A DNA stretch of 64,000 nucleotides from Varroa destructor (Eukaryota > Arthropoda > Arachnida > Mesostigmata > Varroidae): the NCBI RefSeq assembly GCF_002443255.2, contig NW_019211456.1, forward strand, positions 31,245,341-31,309,340, given 5' to 3'. Under the pieces are notes generated by a model, which did not search any database, had not been told where the DNA came from, and saw nothing but the letters and a program-made list of their open reading frames with translations. Shown here in pieces: positions 49,186-60,500 of the stretch (the stretch's first letter is position 1; each line of letters opens with the position of its first letter). The position numbers were made by a program, and so were the translations under genes.

Positions 49186-51045
49186 AATTTTGGCCTGAAT
49201 TGAACCTTTATTCTAGATATGACCGTTAGTCATGAGACTTATAGAACATGCAAAAAAAAATGTTAGAGAATTTGTTTTCGTTTAAATAGAGCCTAAAAAG
49301 CAAGTCATAAGAAACGGTCTGGATGTAAGTGCTCCACCCTTTATGCAAGAGAAATCACTTCTGTTAAAAGCTGCTTTGAGCGTTTTAGCCATTCCATTAC
49401 ACAGCAGTAGACGAAAGAATAAACGTGAAGTCAAAAGCTCAAAAAGTTTGGATATGCCTAGGCCATTTACGTCTGTCTGCAACGTTACGCTGTGAAGGCC
49501 GCCGTGGAACCAATTTCATTCTATTCTACTGATTCAAATTTTAGCGCTGGCAAATAGTTACTATGGTATCTTGTTATCAGGCCGTTTGTTAAAGCAGAAC
49601 TCAGATAGATCCATCCACACCCACACATTGGATAATCACCAACTGATACCAAATGTGGCATGCTTCCTTTTAGCGGTCATTTTTTCAGCGAACATTCTGC
49701 GGCGGGTTTTGATGGAGAATTAAAGTGGGTTCAGCTATGTAGACCTCCGTAGTTAAACCTCACAGTTCAAATTCGGGCTCATTTAATATACACAAAAAAA
49801 GAATTAGAAATGAGACTCATATTAACTAGTTATCTATCACTAATGAGGCACATTTTAGAGAACGAGATTAAAATAAACTTATTAGATAAGAAAACATTTC
49901 GGTTGCTTGTACAAATCCCTGCTTTGATGCTTCTATAAACATAGCGCGGTTGTCCTCTTGAATCGAAGTTTAGATAGAAAGCATTATCTAGGCATATATG
50001 TATGTTAAGCAGAAATACACGGTTTTTCAATTTAGTTCACCATAAAATAATCTTTGGCCCGACACTGTTAAGCTAATATCTTGTTAGATTTTGTCAATTT
50101 TTATATTAGTCATTTCCCAGGGATAAGTAAAGCTACGTATAAGCGTAGCCGCTAATCTTATTTATAGCAACAGCTTCTTGAGATCCCACACGTTTTGATA
50201 TCCACAGTGCTTGATACAAGAAAGCTGGTTGTCATGCCATACCCGAGTTAGCTATGTTCTGATCATGCGGATATACCTAGTAGCAGCTAGATGTATTTGC
50301 ATATGTCATAGATCCGCCTTCTTTTTAAAGCACCTCACCGCTAATTACCATAACGCGTTTCAATATAAACTATTGAATTAACCACCAGTCAATCTCTCCA
50401 AACCTATAGCATGAAGGTCATTACATCTACAAACGTACGTCAATAACAACAATTCATTTCTGAGTTCCTTTTACACATGAGTCGCGAAACCGGTGTTACT
50501 ATTAGCTGGATGAAATCTTTTTCTTGAAGACCACCCAGTGATTGTCCCTACTTCCATATTTAACGTCGAGTTTAAAATTCATATGTAACGAGCGAGAAAA
50601 CTCTGCGACAAATTGTTCGAAAGATTAAAAAAAAGCTTTGTGCGGTAGGTGCGTAAAGGGTAACGCGACCTCACTTTTCCGTCGTGGTCTTCTAATACGA
50701 AGTGCTGAAGTGTTCCGGAACAGGTAGAAAACGTTTTTAACAAACACCAGCCATCGAAGTATGGTTTGTGTCGATTAAATCATACTAGCATTGGACGAGG
50801 ACGATAGTTAGCCATGTTTCTTTTGCTTATCCTTATGGATAACGAAGATTTTTAAAATATGCTAAAACACGTTCGAGCTCGTGTTGACTTATTTGGCGAA
50901 ATGTTCCCAGTCGTACTCATTTTGCCGACTTGCTGTTTTACTAAAGACAGACATATAATGAACATAAGCATATAATCGTTTTTATTATACGTATTGCCTT
51001 TGCCATTTTGAAATGTGGGTTTCGCAAGTGCAATATGTACAATTC

Positions 51046-51111
<66 letters not shown>

Positions 51112-52560
51112 ACACTTCTGCGTTCTCATAGTTTGCTGATATATAGTCGTTTGGATCAAACTACCGTAGTGGTGAACTTGTCATTCCATAAGACTTTTAA
51201 CTCCCAAGTACAGCGTGAAGCAGGCGTCATGATCGTACCGAGAATTACGGTTAATAAATAAGGCACACTAATTTATCGTTGTTGACTTTACGAACAGAGC
51301 TTAACGATTTGCTCCAGTTATTTTATCAGCACGAGCGTACTCTCACCATATTTCCATATTCCTCGTTTCACCAAATCGCGACAAAGGAGTCTACCATGTA
51401 ATAAAAGATCTGCATTATACAATCTGATTATCTGTTAAAACTGTGAAGCGTCGAAGTAAAACACCTTCTTCCCTGTAGTGCACGATGGTGGTGTTTGACA
51501 CTGATGGATTATATCTAATACCTATATCATACAGCATAGAACCCATTGACGGCGCAAGACTACTAAGCTATTCTGTCGCCTTTTTAAAATCTAAAAAAAG
51601 TACGCGCGCGTGTTTGTGTGCCTGTCACTTCGGGCACACTCAAGCTGTCCTGATTTATCACGCCTCAGCGTCCTGACCCGGAGATCTAATATTGGCCGTG
51701 AGTCAGAAACGATCTTGGTCTGCCCCCTGAGCCGAGAACGGTACCCAACGGTAGGTTGAACTCTATATAATACTGTATAATACAAGGTTAAAAGCAATCA
51801 AAGTCATGGGAAACGAGATACCCAAGGCGGCGTAACATGCAGATAACCCTATATCTTCTAAAACAGCAAGCGTGTCCGGGTGACAGATTAACGGCGGGCA
51901 AGACGACCACACAATAATCTAAGTTCCGATCTTGCGGCTCCTCTGTTGAGGGATCGTGTAAGTGGATAAAAAAAATGCTAAGCCTGAACACTACTCTAGC
52001 AGGGGTGCATTGTTAGAATGGCGGCGTAATTCTAGAAGTTGCCCCCTAGTTCATTAGAGGACGTTCTGTTTTTTTCTCACTCACCACCACTCGGGCACGT
52101 GTGTTCACGTTGGAAAAAGAAGAAAGGCTCGGATTTTATAATTCATATGTACGCTTTTGGTCTAGCGGACGTGCTAGCCTTCCAATAGAACGTAGAAGCA
52201 GATAATGTGTTTCTACCTACAGCATCGTCATACTATACTGCCATCGTGTTGCACATTGTGTAGAAGATCGTTGACGTTCTTATACCGCTGAGCATCTCTC
52301 CGTAGATAAAGTAACATCGAGACTTCAAAAGATCTCTGACATGTAATAGGTTTTCTAATTCTCATGCACAGAAAAATTTTACTTGGGGGAAGAACTTTGT
52401 GGTTGCGGTTATGACTGGCCTCTGTTAATGTGAGGGTGAGATATCTGCGAGTCGAAACAAGTTATAGATAATAACAAACTACTGTTCAGCTTAAGTGTGT
52501 TAAGGACACAGATATGTACTCAATCGTAACATTATCGGTTAGAACATTACGTTCACTAAC
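49186..52560. other. Gene-poor; long TA repeat
   Basis: AT-rich. The long TA tract is at 51050-51109. A B-box-like TTCAAATTCGGGCT lies at 49766-49779. Frames at 49282-49482 (minus), 51485-51676 and 51788-51991 (minus) lack support. Confidence 0.38.
51050..51109. repeat. (TA)30 microsatellite
   Basis: Uninterrupted TA repeat of 60 bases, the longest in the window. Frames across it translate to YIYIYI and are not genes. Confidence 0.97.
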
Positions 52561-52872
52561 TCATAGTACCATATTGTTCCATAGACATTTTGAGTGGTAC
52601 AGAAGACGTTCCTGGTATTTGAGTATAAACATGTCAGAGACATGTTTATCCTTATGATATAGATAAAGGCTACTGTGACAAATAACAGGTTTCTTCTTTT
52701 CAGAAGAAAAGCTCTTCTTTATTATTAGTTCAGCTAGGCATACCAAAGAATTCATTTCTTGAGGTTTGAATCGCAGCTTGATATAGAGATTACATATGCA
52801 GTGCTTCCTGTTGGACGTGTTGCTGACATCAAGTTGCTTTTCTGCCACGTCTTTTATTAAAAAAAATGTCAT
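52561..52872 (-). CDS. Candidate ORF, 103 residues, lysine-rich
   Basis: A real ATG on the minus strand (G at -3) opens MTFFLIKDVAEKQLDVSN, then CICNLYIKLRFKPQEMN, a lysine-rich middle (KKSFSSEKKKPV) and an end CLWNNMVL. It is open for 103 codons in an AT-rich area, which makes it longer than most chance frames there. There is no signal peptide or membrane segment, and Cys are scattered. No poly(A) signal is close. No family is recognised. The plus strand (52796-52999) is partly open as well. Confidence 0.28.
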   Translation of the reverse strand: MTFFLIKDVAEKQLDVSNTSNRKHCICNLYIKLRFKPQEMNSLVCLAELIIKKSFSSEKKKPVICHSSLYLYHKDKHVSDMFILKYQERLLYHSKCLWNNMVL

Positions 52873-54148
52873 CTCTCTTCACAGTAACCAGTCTGAATTT
52901 CTGCTACTCACAACCACATCACATAGCTGCGATGGGAAGAATCCTGTAAAAGCGAATTTTATGGGTTGTTGGGGAATAAAGAAAGTTAGGGAATATTAGG
53001 GAGAGTGATCATGGCTTATATCAAAACAGTTCCAATTATGCTTGCACAATATGCTTTTGCAGTAATCTTGATGCTTGCATGAATTTGAATTAGAATAGTT
53101 GGTTGTTTTTAAAGGCAGGGAAAACATACTTATATATAAGCTGGAACTCGGCAGAGTTCCTTAAAATATCTATTTACATATGACAAGTGATGAATGAAAA
53201 AGTTTTTTATGGTTTTTAAATGAGTTTTAGCAAAAATTAAGTACTTGGTAAGTGTTCCTCTAGTAGTTTTTCCTCTGCATCTTAATAAGCACTCCAATGC
53301 AAAATGAATATGAGAGCAACTTTCCTTAAAATTGTGTTCGGTCAAAAAATATGTAAAAGAACATCTATATCTCACCCTCGGAAATCCTATTGTATATATC
53401 TAAAATCTATCTTATGCGGCTCACCAAAAACAGGAAACTAGGTAGGAATATTAAACCTTGCGTCGTCGAATCTAAGGTTTCTTATTCTTACGAGTGCCGG
53501 GTGTAGTCCCGGGTGAGGTGGTTTGTCATTCAGGTTTTCGAAAATAAGGCCTTTAAGGCTAGCAACTTTTATTTAGATGTAGAGTATGGCTTTTCTTTTC
53601 CAATGAAGACGCAAACCATTGCTTTTGCCAAACGTTTTCTTAATTCTAAGAGATCTCGCTCTTAGATAAAGTCAATTTACACATGAACTGGCTTACCAGA
53701 CTGATTCCCGAAAATAACCGTATGATACCAAGCTATTAAAAAGGAGCCAATATAAATCGTAGTAGTTGCATTATATACTTTACTGATATGCGAAACAAAA
53801 ATACTATAAAGAACATACGTTGCTTAAAAAAAATTAAAATATACGCTTGTAGATTTCAGTAAAAATCCTTTGTATTTGACCGGAAAGTTTAATGAGTAGC
53901 TAAGTGAGCGTATTCATTTAGAGTTCAACGTGCAGTATCACGTCAACGACTTGTTAACACTAATTCTAGGGTTTTTTTTTGACAAAATATCAATTTCGTT
54001 CAACCAGGAAAAATATTGGTCCTACATCGGCCTTCCTGAGTTAGATGTTTTTATGGGCTTGCCATTGTCACTAGCGATTAAATACAGCAGACAACTACTT
54101 TCGCTACGGTCTCGATTCCATCATCCGCGCAGACACATTCTGACCGCT
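52873..54148. other. No gene recognised
   Basis: AT-rich. The minus frame 53130-53375 starts only at GTG. Nothing else is supported before the ORF at 54149. Confidence 0.38.
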
Positions 54149-54301
54149 ATGGCGAGAAGCCGTACCATGACAAGGCGGACAGTTCCGGAACCGACCAGGG
54201 CAGTTTTACTTTGTCAACGCAGCCAAGTCTACGATAGAACTAGATCACAGGGATCGCTGCTTCAAGTCCCGCTAATGGTAAATGCTATACAACCTGTGTG
54301 A
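54149..54301 (+). CDS. Candidate small ORF, 50 residues, arginine-rich
   Basis: The ATG at 54149 has a strong context (G at -3, G at +4) and lies inside a longer open frame starting near 53930. It reads MARSRTMTRRTVPEPTR, then CQRSQVYDRTRSQGSL, ending MVNAIQPV at TGA. Arg-rich, with no hydrophobic segment. The frame is also open upstream (SRQLLSLRSRFHHPRRH), so it may be part of a larger exon. No family is recognised. Confidence 0.27.
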   Translation: MARSRTMTRRTVPEPTRAVLLCQRSQVYDRTRSQGSLLQVPLMVNAIQPV

Positions 54302-54370
54302 ATAAGTTCACTTTGCCCTATAGTTTATTCTTCATGTAGTGATGCTCCTGTAAGCTAACGCAGTTTCTAA

Positions 54371-54390
54371 CGGCGGCGGCGGCGGCGGCC
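54371..54390. repeat. (CGG)6 trinucleotide repeat
   Basis: CGG/GGC units in an otherwise AT-rich neighbourhood. Confidence 0.95.
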
Positions 54391-54504
54391 TATGATATGT
54401 GGGCAACAAAATCTAATTATTACTAACTTGACATTTATTTTTACTTGTTAAGTCAGGAACGTCATTGATGTAACTTGTAATGTTAAATCGGCATAGTATA
54501 CATT

Positions 54505-54765
54505 ATGCTCATTCATGAATTTCTGTCCCTCAATGGTCAGCAACACTTCGGCTGCACGTACAATCCATACAGTCGTAAAGACATTCGTAAAGACACAAAG
54601 ATTCTAAACGTCGATTTCCGGACGGAAGTACGGTCTGCATATACCTCCAACGCCTCTTTAATATGTCCAACCATCAAAAGTAGCTTTAGCCCTCTCCTTG
54701 TTTTCTATTCCGTTACATTTGGTTTAACAAAACCGAGACTGTCTTGTCAACGAATCGTTTTTTAG
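54505..54765 (+). CDS. Candidate ORF, 86 residues, unknown
   Basis: The ATG at 54505 with A at -3 opens MLIHEFLSLNGQQHFGC, then NPYSRKDIRKDTKILNVD and a hydrophobic stretch SPLLVFYSVTFGL before PRLSCQRIVF and TAG. A short in-frame tandem of CGTAAAGACA (54573 and 54585) gives the RKDIRKD repeat. No domain is recognised. Support is the start context and codon mixture only. Confidence 0.25.
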   Translation: MLIHEFLSLNGQQHFGCTYNPYSRKDIRKDTKILNVDFRTEVRSAYTSNASLICPTIKSSFSPLLVFYSVTFGLTKPRLSCQRIVF

Positions 54766-54952
54766 GCAGTGAAATAGAAACACACGGGTCCGATCACTTA
54801 CCTTGAAAGAACGTACGTTCAAGTTGACAACCTTTCACTGTCTATGAAAATATATTTAGTTGAAGGGTCACTCTCGGTCCGTTAGAGAGAATGTCTCAGA
54901 TTGCACAATCGTCTAAACCAATATAAAATTTTAATAAATCCGAAAGGAAGTG

Positions 54953-55393
54953 ATGACGATAATGGGGACACGGAGCGGTTCAAAGGTGTCTTTGTTACTC
55001 CTTGCAATCCCGTTATTATCATTGCCAGTCGCTACGGAACAGTCAGAAGGAGCTTCTTTTTTCATCGTCAGCAATATAAGAAAATTATTAGCAGGCATTA
55101 CGAACAACGGCTATTCGTCACATGCATACACACACTGCGTGTTTTGTTGCCTCTGTCAAGTGCTGAGATTTGTTGTTCTGAGCCACAGGTGGGGACCAGA
55201 TGGAGCGCAAGCAAACGTTGGGCCCATGTCGGACTTCACTGGGAGAGGGAACTTAGAGCTGACTAGGAAAGAGGTTGCCATGAGGATCTGGTCCAGGAGT
55301 AAAAATGAGACTGTTAGTAGGGCGGGAGGTGGAAACTGGGTCAAATGGCCTTGGACCTTAGGCAGGAGAGAATCGGAGCTAACACATAGATAG
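54953..55393 (+). CDS. Candidate secreted protein, 146 residues
   Basis: An ATG with G at -3 follows two in-frame TAA codons just upstream. The N-terminus has a textbook signal peptide: a basic start MTIMGTRSGSK, a hydrophobic core VSLLLLAIPLLSLPVA and a polar exit TEQSEGA. The mature part contains a Cys cluster (HCVFCCLC) and then a Trp-rich, glycine-rich end (MRIWSRSKNETVSRAG, WVKWPWTLGRR), with an N-glycosylation sequon NET in that segment. The DNA of the second half is richer in G than its neighbours. CACAG|GTGGGG at about 55189 might be a donor, so the second half may be intron. The family is unknown. The opposite strand is partly open. Confidence 0.36.
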   Translation: MTIMGTRSGSKVSLLLLAIPLLSLPVATEQSEGASFFIVSNIRKLLAGITNNGYSSHAYTHCVFCCLCQVLRFVVLSHRWGPDGAQANVGPMSDFTGRGNLELTRKEVAMRIWSRSKNETVSRAGGGNWVKWPWTLGRRESELTHR

Positions 55394-56216
55394 GAAGAAC
55401 CACAAAATAATGCGCATGTAAACTGGCATTCAAAACTAAGCTAGAAGTTATTGTCATAGAAATGTACAAGTCAAAATTTATGATCACGATTTTTAGAATT
55501 TCTCAGTACAATTTCAATAAAGCGTTTGTGTTTTGTTTAGTAAGTCCATAAGCTCCTGTTATGCTGAGGCGACATAAAGGCTATGTAAAGCTTTCGTCTG
55601 CATTCGGCGTCCTGAGAAGCCAACTTTTAGACTTATAAGTGTATAATTGTGTGTAGTTAAATTCAGAAGTCAGGAATATTCGAATGTGGGCAAAAAATCT
55701 TAAGGGCCTATTGCAAGCAATTTACGAGTTAGCTAGATTTTGAAGGTCGGAGTGTAGTTAGAACCACTTGTGTTGTAGTCGTAGGCCCGCAAAAAACACT
55801 AGGCCTTTTTTCGTAATGGAATTTCTCTGCTTTGTTTATGAAATCATTTTCAGGTAAATTCTCGACAGATTTAACCGTACTCTCCGATATATTATACATA
55901 ATCTGCTACTTAAGCTATTTTCCTTTTTGGCAAAATAAATGATCTCAAGCTCCCGTCCAGTTTGATCCAGTAAGTGATTTTTTCTTCGTAAAATCCGAAA
56001 ATATGGAAAAATTATAAAAATAAAGGAATGTCTTTGTCTCATGCTATCGACGACTTATCAGTATCCATTATGTTCCATTAGACAAGATATTTAGCGGTGA
56101 ATTATATGTACATATATTGAAGTTGTCTCTATTGCCTACAGTGTGGCGTAGAACTAACTGCACGCAGCCTTCTTCGAAGAGGCAGGTTGTATAGATTGCC
56201 TTCATTTAATTCGCAG
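55394..56216. other. No gene recognised
   Basis: AT-rich. A minus frame 55836-56042 lacks support. A good acceptor-like cattttcag|gtaaa near 55852 leads nowhere. Confidence 0.38.
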
Positions 56217-56462
56217 AAAAAACGAATATCCATACGTTCTTACACTCAAGAAGGAAGTTTTGCGTCTCGATTCTGCTCCGCTACCCGAGTAGATCATGAA
56301 CCAAATAGGCAGAGAGCAAAACAATTAGAGACAAGAAACGAGCGATATGACAGCATTTTCACAGCTCTACATTCAGGAGCGTCCGATAACGATGCTGATG
56401 ACGACGAAGGATTTCAGAAACAAATTAATACCTATATATGCAGGCGTATGTATATACGTTAA
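56217..56462 (+). CDS. Candidate terminal exon, 81 residues, hydrophilic
   Basis: The acceptor ccttcatttaattcgcag ends at 56216, and the frame is open in phase 0 to TAA at 56460-56462. It reads KKRISIRSYTQEGSFASR, RQRAKQLETRNERYDSIF, then an acidic run SDNDADDDEGFQKQIN, ending CRRMYIR. Strongly charged sequence with Glu/Arg/Lys and an Asp-rich stretch is unlike the AT-rich chance frames. It may form a helical or coiled segment around QLETRNERYDSIFTAL. No family is recognised. Confidence 0.38.
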   Translation, partial: KKRISIRSYTQEGSFASRFCSATRVDHEPNRQRAKQLETRNERYDSIFTALHSGASDNDADDDEGFQKQINTYICRRMYIR

Positions 56463-58718
56463 TGCGTAGAAATTGATATGTTTTTCTTTTTGTTAACAAT
56501 ATGTGCAAATGACAGCCGTTAACTCGCATCGAAAACATAGCCCACAAAATGTAAGTTATGTTGGATAGATGGCGGAGGTATGGTATCAGGTCGTTAAATA
56601 ACCGATTGCTCATACGCGTAGCGGCGTGACTGCGTTTTTCCCTATCGGAATGCTTGACTGCGTTCGCAGTTGTTCGAAATACTGAACACTCCATGCAGGA
56701 CTTCGCCGCAATCTGCTAGTTCCGATTTGTCTGTGTACAGACCGGGCTTTTGCCAAGGCAATCCTTATTAATGCGGTGAAACGGGTCTACTATGAAGGAT
56801 GAGGACTGTATCGGACATAACAATGAATAAATTAACGATGCTATGATAAGCGTTTACGAACAGCGCGCCAAAACGCCACAGTGGTACGAAGATTTTATTG
56901 TATTTTTTTTTTTCATAGTTATTCGCCCAAAATCAAAATTAGAATATGACCTTCGACGACTACTATCTGTCGTGTTATTTTTTAGCACTAATATTTTTCC
57001 TTGAATTAAATTTAATTAAATCACTTCTTCTTAGTTGCTAGTAATATTTATATTGATATTATATTTAATATTACGCTTAACTATTATAACTTCTTAAAAT
57101 ATTTCATTACAGAGAGTAAGTCACGGTCAATAGAAGTGCTAAAAAAACAGTGGGTAGAACACTCCTATACGGCTTGTGCTTGTTTTTGGCTTACCATCGC
57201 AGCTACGGGTAGGTAGCTACCAAGCTATAAAGCCAGCGGTTTTAAAGGAGATTTAAAGGAGACGGAAATGCACAATTTGTATCCGGGAACTTAATAGTAA
57301 GTATGTTAATAAAGTGAATATATTTATCGAGCTTTGCGTCAAATGCTACCGTCAAACTTTCCTTCCGACCGGCTAATTCTTAGAGAAAAATGAAGTATGT
57401 TAAGACCCGATTCCGTAGCTAGGCCACCTCACGTGTTTCTAACTTCAGCAGCCAAATACAATGTGTTTGTTTTAAAACTCAAAACTAAAAAAACTTCAAA
57501 ACTAAAAAAAAAAAAAGACGAACTGCGCGATAGCAACGAACAGTGCCGCTTGAAGAACACGCATTGCGTACTGGGACACTAAATGGAAGTAGCGAATTAT
57601 GAAAAATCGTATGCAAACATTAACAACTAAGTTGTTACATTATTCAATGCTGTTTAGGAGTTGATTAGGTTGTTGTTTAATGTCTATATCGCTTCACGCT
57701 GGAACTTAGACCTTTGGACCAATACACTGGGCCCAAGATTTGAAGCATTTATTTTGGTTTTCGTATCCTTGAGACAAAATACGTCAGGTAATTTTCATAG
57801 CAAATAATATTACATATCGGTAAACTTACGCATTCAAGCAGCTGAGGTTTCATGCTGCTTTTCGTCATCACTACTACAGCGGCTCTGATACCACGCCAGT
57901 CAGTCATCTAGTTAAAAAGGATCAATTCCGTAACACTAACTCTGACTATAGTCTGTGGTTCGCCTGCGTGCCGATTACGTAGAGCAGCACGCGCTGGAGC
58001 GTTACTCATAGCCGCTAAAAAAAGATATTACGGCGTGCACAGTACCTTAGCACATTACCGCGTGCCCATGCCATTACACGAAAAACTCAAGCGTTTGAAA
58101 GGCCAACCTCAGACTGAGTATATCATTAAAGCTAATTCGCTGAAGTAACTTTTCTAACTATCAAGATAAACCTTCTCGAAAGGAACAGGAACAGGCGAAA
58201 TTTAAGCCTTTATTTTGAAACAAAACCTAGTAAGGGGAGAAACATTACTGATAGCGAGCCGCAAGTATCACAATACAGAGTCGTCTTCAGATTTCGGCGA
58301 TATTCATACGAAGATTATCCTTGCGTTCCGAGCAGATTCAAATGGCTAACAGGCATGACAGCCATTAGTTCTCTATATTAATATGGGTTAGCATGACGTC
58401 ACTGTACAACAAATGTTGTTATGTGGACTTTCGGTCAAATGGCATAGACGAGCTGTAAAAACGGCCAACAACCCCTGGTACATATTGTTTTGTAACTCAC
58501 TGCTCAACCTCATTATTAGATCACAGCACAAGCGCCACAGTTGTCAGACGAAGAAACTTTTATTGGGTTGTGTGCCAATCCTTGGACTAAGAGGCAAATT
58601 TTAGTGCCTCTGTGGCAATCCCATACTAGTTGCTGTATCGTTTTGGGCAGATATTGCTCCAAAGAGCTCAAATTTTACAAAATATACCAGCTTCTACGGT
58701 TTCTACAACGCAATAGGG
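56463..58718. other. No gene recognised
   Basis: AT-rich, with a T run near 56906. A tandem TTTAAAGGAGA duplication lies at about 57240-57261. A poly-lysine artefact frame is at 57397-57582. The 58.4-58.7 kb frames directly precede the LINE and could be its decayed 5' part, but show no motif. Confidence 0.36.
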
Positions 58719-59262
58719 TTGCAAACGCTATCAATTACACTGCGAAACTGTGAAGGGATTAGATCTGGCGTTTCTCTTTTCGGAAGCCTAGACAGTGTAG
58801 CCATCCTCGTGTTAGCTGAAACCTGGCAAGCTATTCCTTGTCATATACCGCATTTCTATTCTGTGCACGACCCTGCAATAAAGAGAAACGGCGGCCTGGC
58901 AGCTGGCCCTGTGGAGGCATATGTGTGTTTTCTGCAATAATGAAATAGACGACCTAATGTCATGGCTGGCAGAGAATAACGTCGTTACCTTGCGCGAACC
59001 GCGACAGCGTCTCGTAGCAGCCTATGCTCGGCTGGTCGATTTGAAATCAACGTACGTGGTGGTCGAAAAACTTGTCCATAGTCTTGAAGCACTCTATTCT
59101 CTTTCTGCTTCTGCCTCTCCCATGACCACTGCCGGCGGTTTGAATGCTCGCTTCGACCAGCCTGTTCAACGTTTACATACTGGTACACTCCCAGCCCAGT
59201 GGGGAGATGCTATCCAATCAGTGATCCCAAAAAAGAAACGACACTACGCGGTGTTACTATGA
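58719..59262 (+). pseudogene. LINE endonuclease remnant fused to reverse-transcriptase start
   Basis: Two overlapping open frames (58719-58940 and 58921-59262) carry the endonuclease part. The first has LRNCEGIRS and ETW, the second a long stretch ending in ARFDQPVQRLHTGTLPAQWG and then IPKKKRH. In intact elements some 200 or more residues separate the N-x-R-x-D-x-P endonuclease block from the x-W-x-x-A-x-x-x-x-IPKK block, so the join points to an internal deletion that kept the frame. Confidence 0.68.
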
Positions 59263-59539
59263 CGGGGAATGGCAATGAAAAGTGCTGGCTATGAGCTATT
59301 CTCCAGGTTAGCAAAGAGATAGAATAGCTATTTAAGAAACATACATATCCTCTCAGCGAAGCCACATACTACAAAAGAATATGTGGAAGATCCTGTTGGC
59401 TGATGATGTCAAGAGACTACTAGCCACGGCCGAGCAATTCGCTATACGTAGTGTTCTTCAACTTTAAAGAAATCTTCATCATCACGGTATCCAGGGGGCG
59501 AGGTTCTGCTCAGGTTGGCTGCGGTGAGTATTCCTACAA

Positions 59540-60110
59540 ATGTGCTTAACCTTTTGGCTGCGGTCCTATACCGCAATAACTATTGATGGCGGAATGGGCG
59601 AGTCTGGTTCAGGGAGAGAACCTAGGCTCACTCTTATTCTTCGTTTTGCTGGAGGATCTTCCTGATCAATTAAAAGAGCCAAAAAATTAGTCGGAATCAT
59701 CTTGTATGCAGATGACCTAATGATATACAGATCGAACAGGTTATAAGTATAGAAAGATTTAGTCCGGCTTAGCGCAGCAGCCACAGACTTGGGACCGACC
59801 GTAAACCTAATCAACATAGAGGCGATAAAGTCAGAAGAAGAAACAAGATGGCGGCCAATGACACTCTGTAGCTCGCCAGATTTCCTCTTGCCTATGTAAA
59901 GCGGTTTCCGTGTCTGGGGGTTGTTCTTACCTACGAACAGCAGGAGTTTTACTACCCACGTCACCGAAAGATGCAAGATGGGCGACCAAATCACCTCATC
60001 GCTCGTCTTTCGTAACCTTTCTCAACTTATAGGGTCTCAAAGTAGCTTCAACCGCAGCGTATACAATACGCGTCATATGGGTAGATTTTATAGTGGCGAA
60101 CCTTAAACAA
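59540..60110 (+). pseudogene. LINE reverse-transcriptase remnant with YADD
   Basis: VGIILYADDLMIYRSNR is read at 59690-59740; YADD (59705-59716) is the metal-binding motif of reverse transcriptases. In the same neighbourhood, LVRLSAAATDLGPTVNLIN and IEAIK match the following alpha-helical block. FRVWGLFLPTNSRSF with THVTERCKM corresponds to the block that usually reads F-x-Y-L-G in intact copies. The upstream N-terminal catalytic Asp block is not clear. Stops after SNRL and within the later part show loss of function. Confidence 0.75.
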
Positions 60111-60500
60111 CTATTACGTGTCAAATTTCCTCTTTAAAAAAGCATTGAAGCTACACATAGTAACCCCAAATCGCCTCGCGTATCTCCTTATGTTTGATGA
60201 TCTACGTCATCGCTTTGAGCTTCCAGCAACGAACGTTTTTGAAGAGAAATCTTAGGAATAGAGAGCGGAAATTCGCGAGGGTTGATGGAGAGTTCTTTAC
60301 TTCAAGAGGGACGAACCGGCTAAACAGACACGTCGTTACTCATTTTGCTATGTATGGCTTCCACCAGAAGCTCTGGACACAGACCCGACGATGCGTGTAA
60401 ATACTCCACGTGCGTGAAAAACTGTGATATATGCCATGCCATTCGATACCTCCTTTGTACCACCTTTAGGACGTCTGGCAAGTCTTTCAAACTAGCCTTA

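Larger units (their letters stand above)
58719..60500 (+). mobile_element. Degenerate non-LTR (LINE) retrotransposon
   Basis: Non-LTR elements copy themselves through RNA, using an apurinic-type endonuclease and a reverse transcriptase. Pieces here, in order: LRNCEGIRS then VAILVLAETW (58719-58937), an endonuclease start; TTAGGLNARFDQPVQR (about 59122-59170), like the family's G-D-x-N block; directly after it LPAQWGDAIQSVIPKKK (about 59187-59236), which is already the first reverse-transcriptase block; LLAAVLYRNN, SGRE and EDLPDQLK-like pieces (59550-59680); YADDLMIY (59705-59728); and TNRLNRH plus CVKNCDICHAI (60310-60460), like a C-terminal tail. Stops and frameshifts occur throughout. The clade cannot be decided. 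Confidence 0.8.

Noticed and set aside
50852..51261. ORFs of 82-87 codons on both strands across the long TA tract
   Set aside because: They consist of YIYIYI from the TA repeat; the same applies to frames at 24342-24605, 26851-27102 and 47866-48151.
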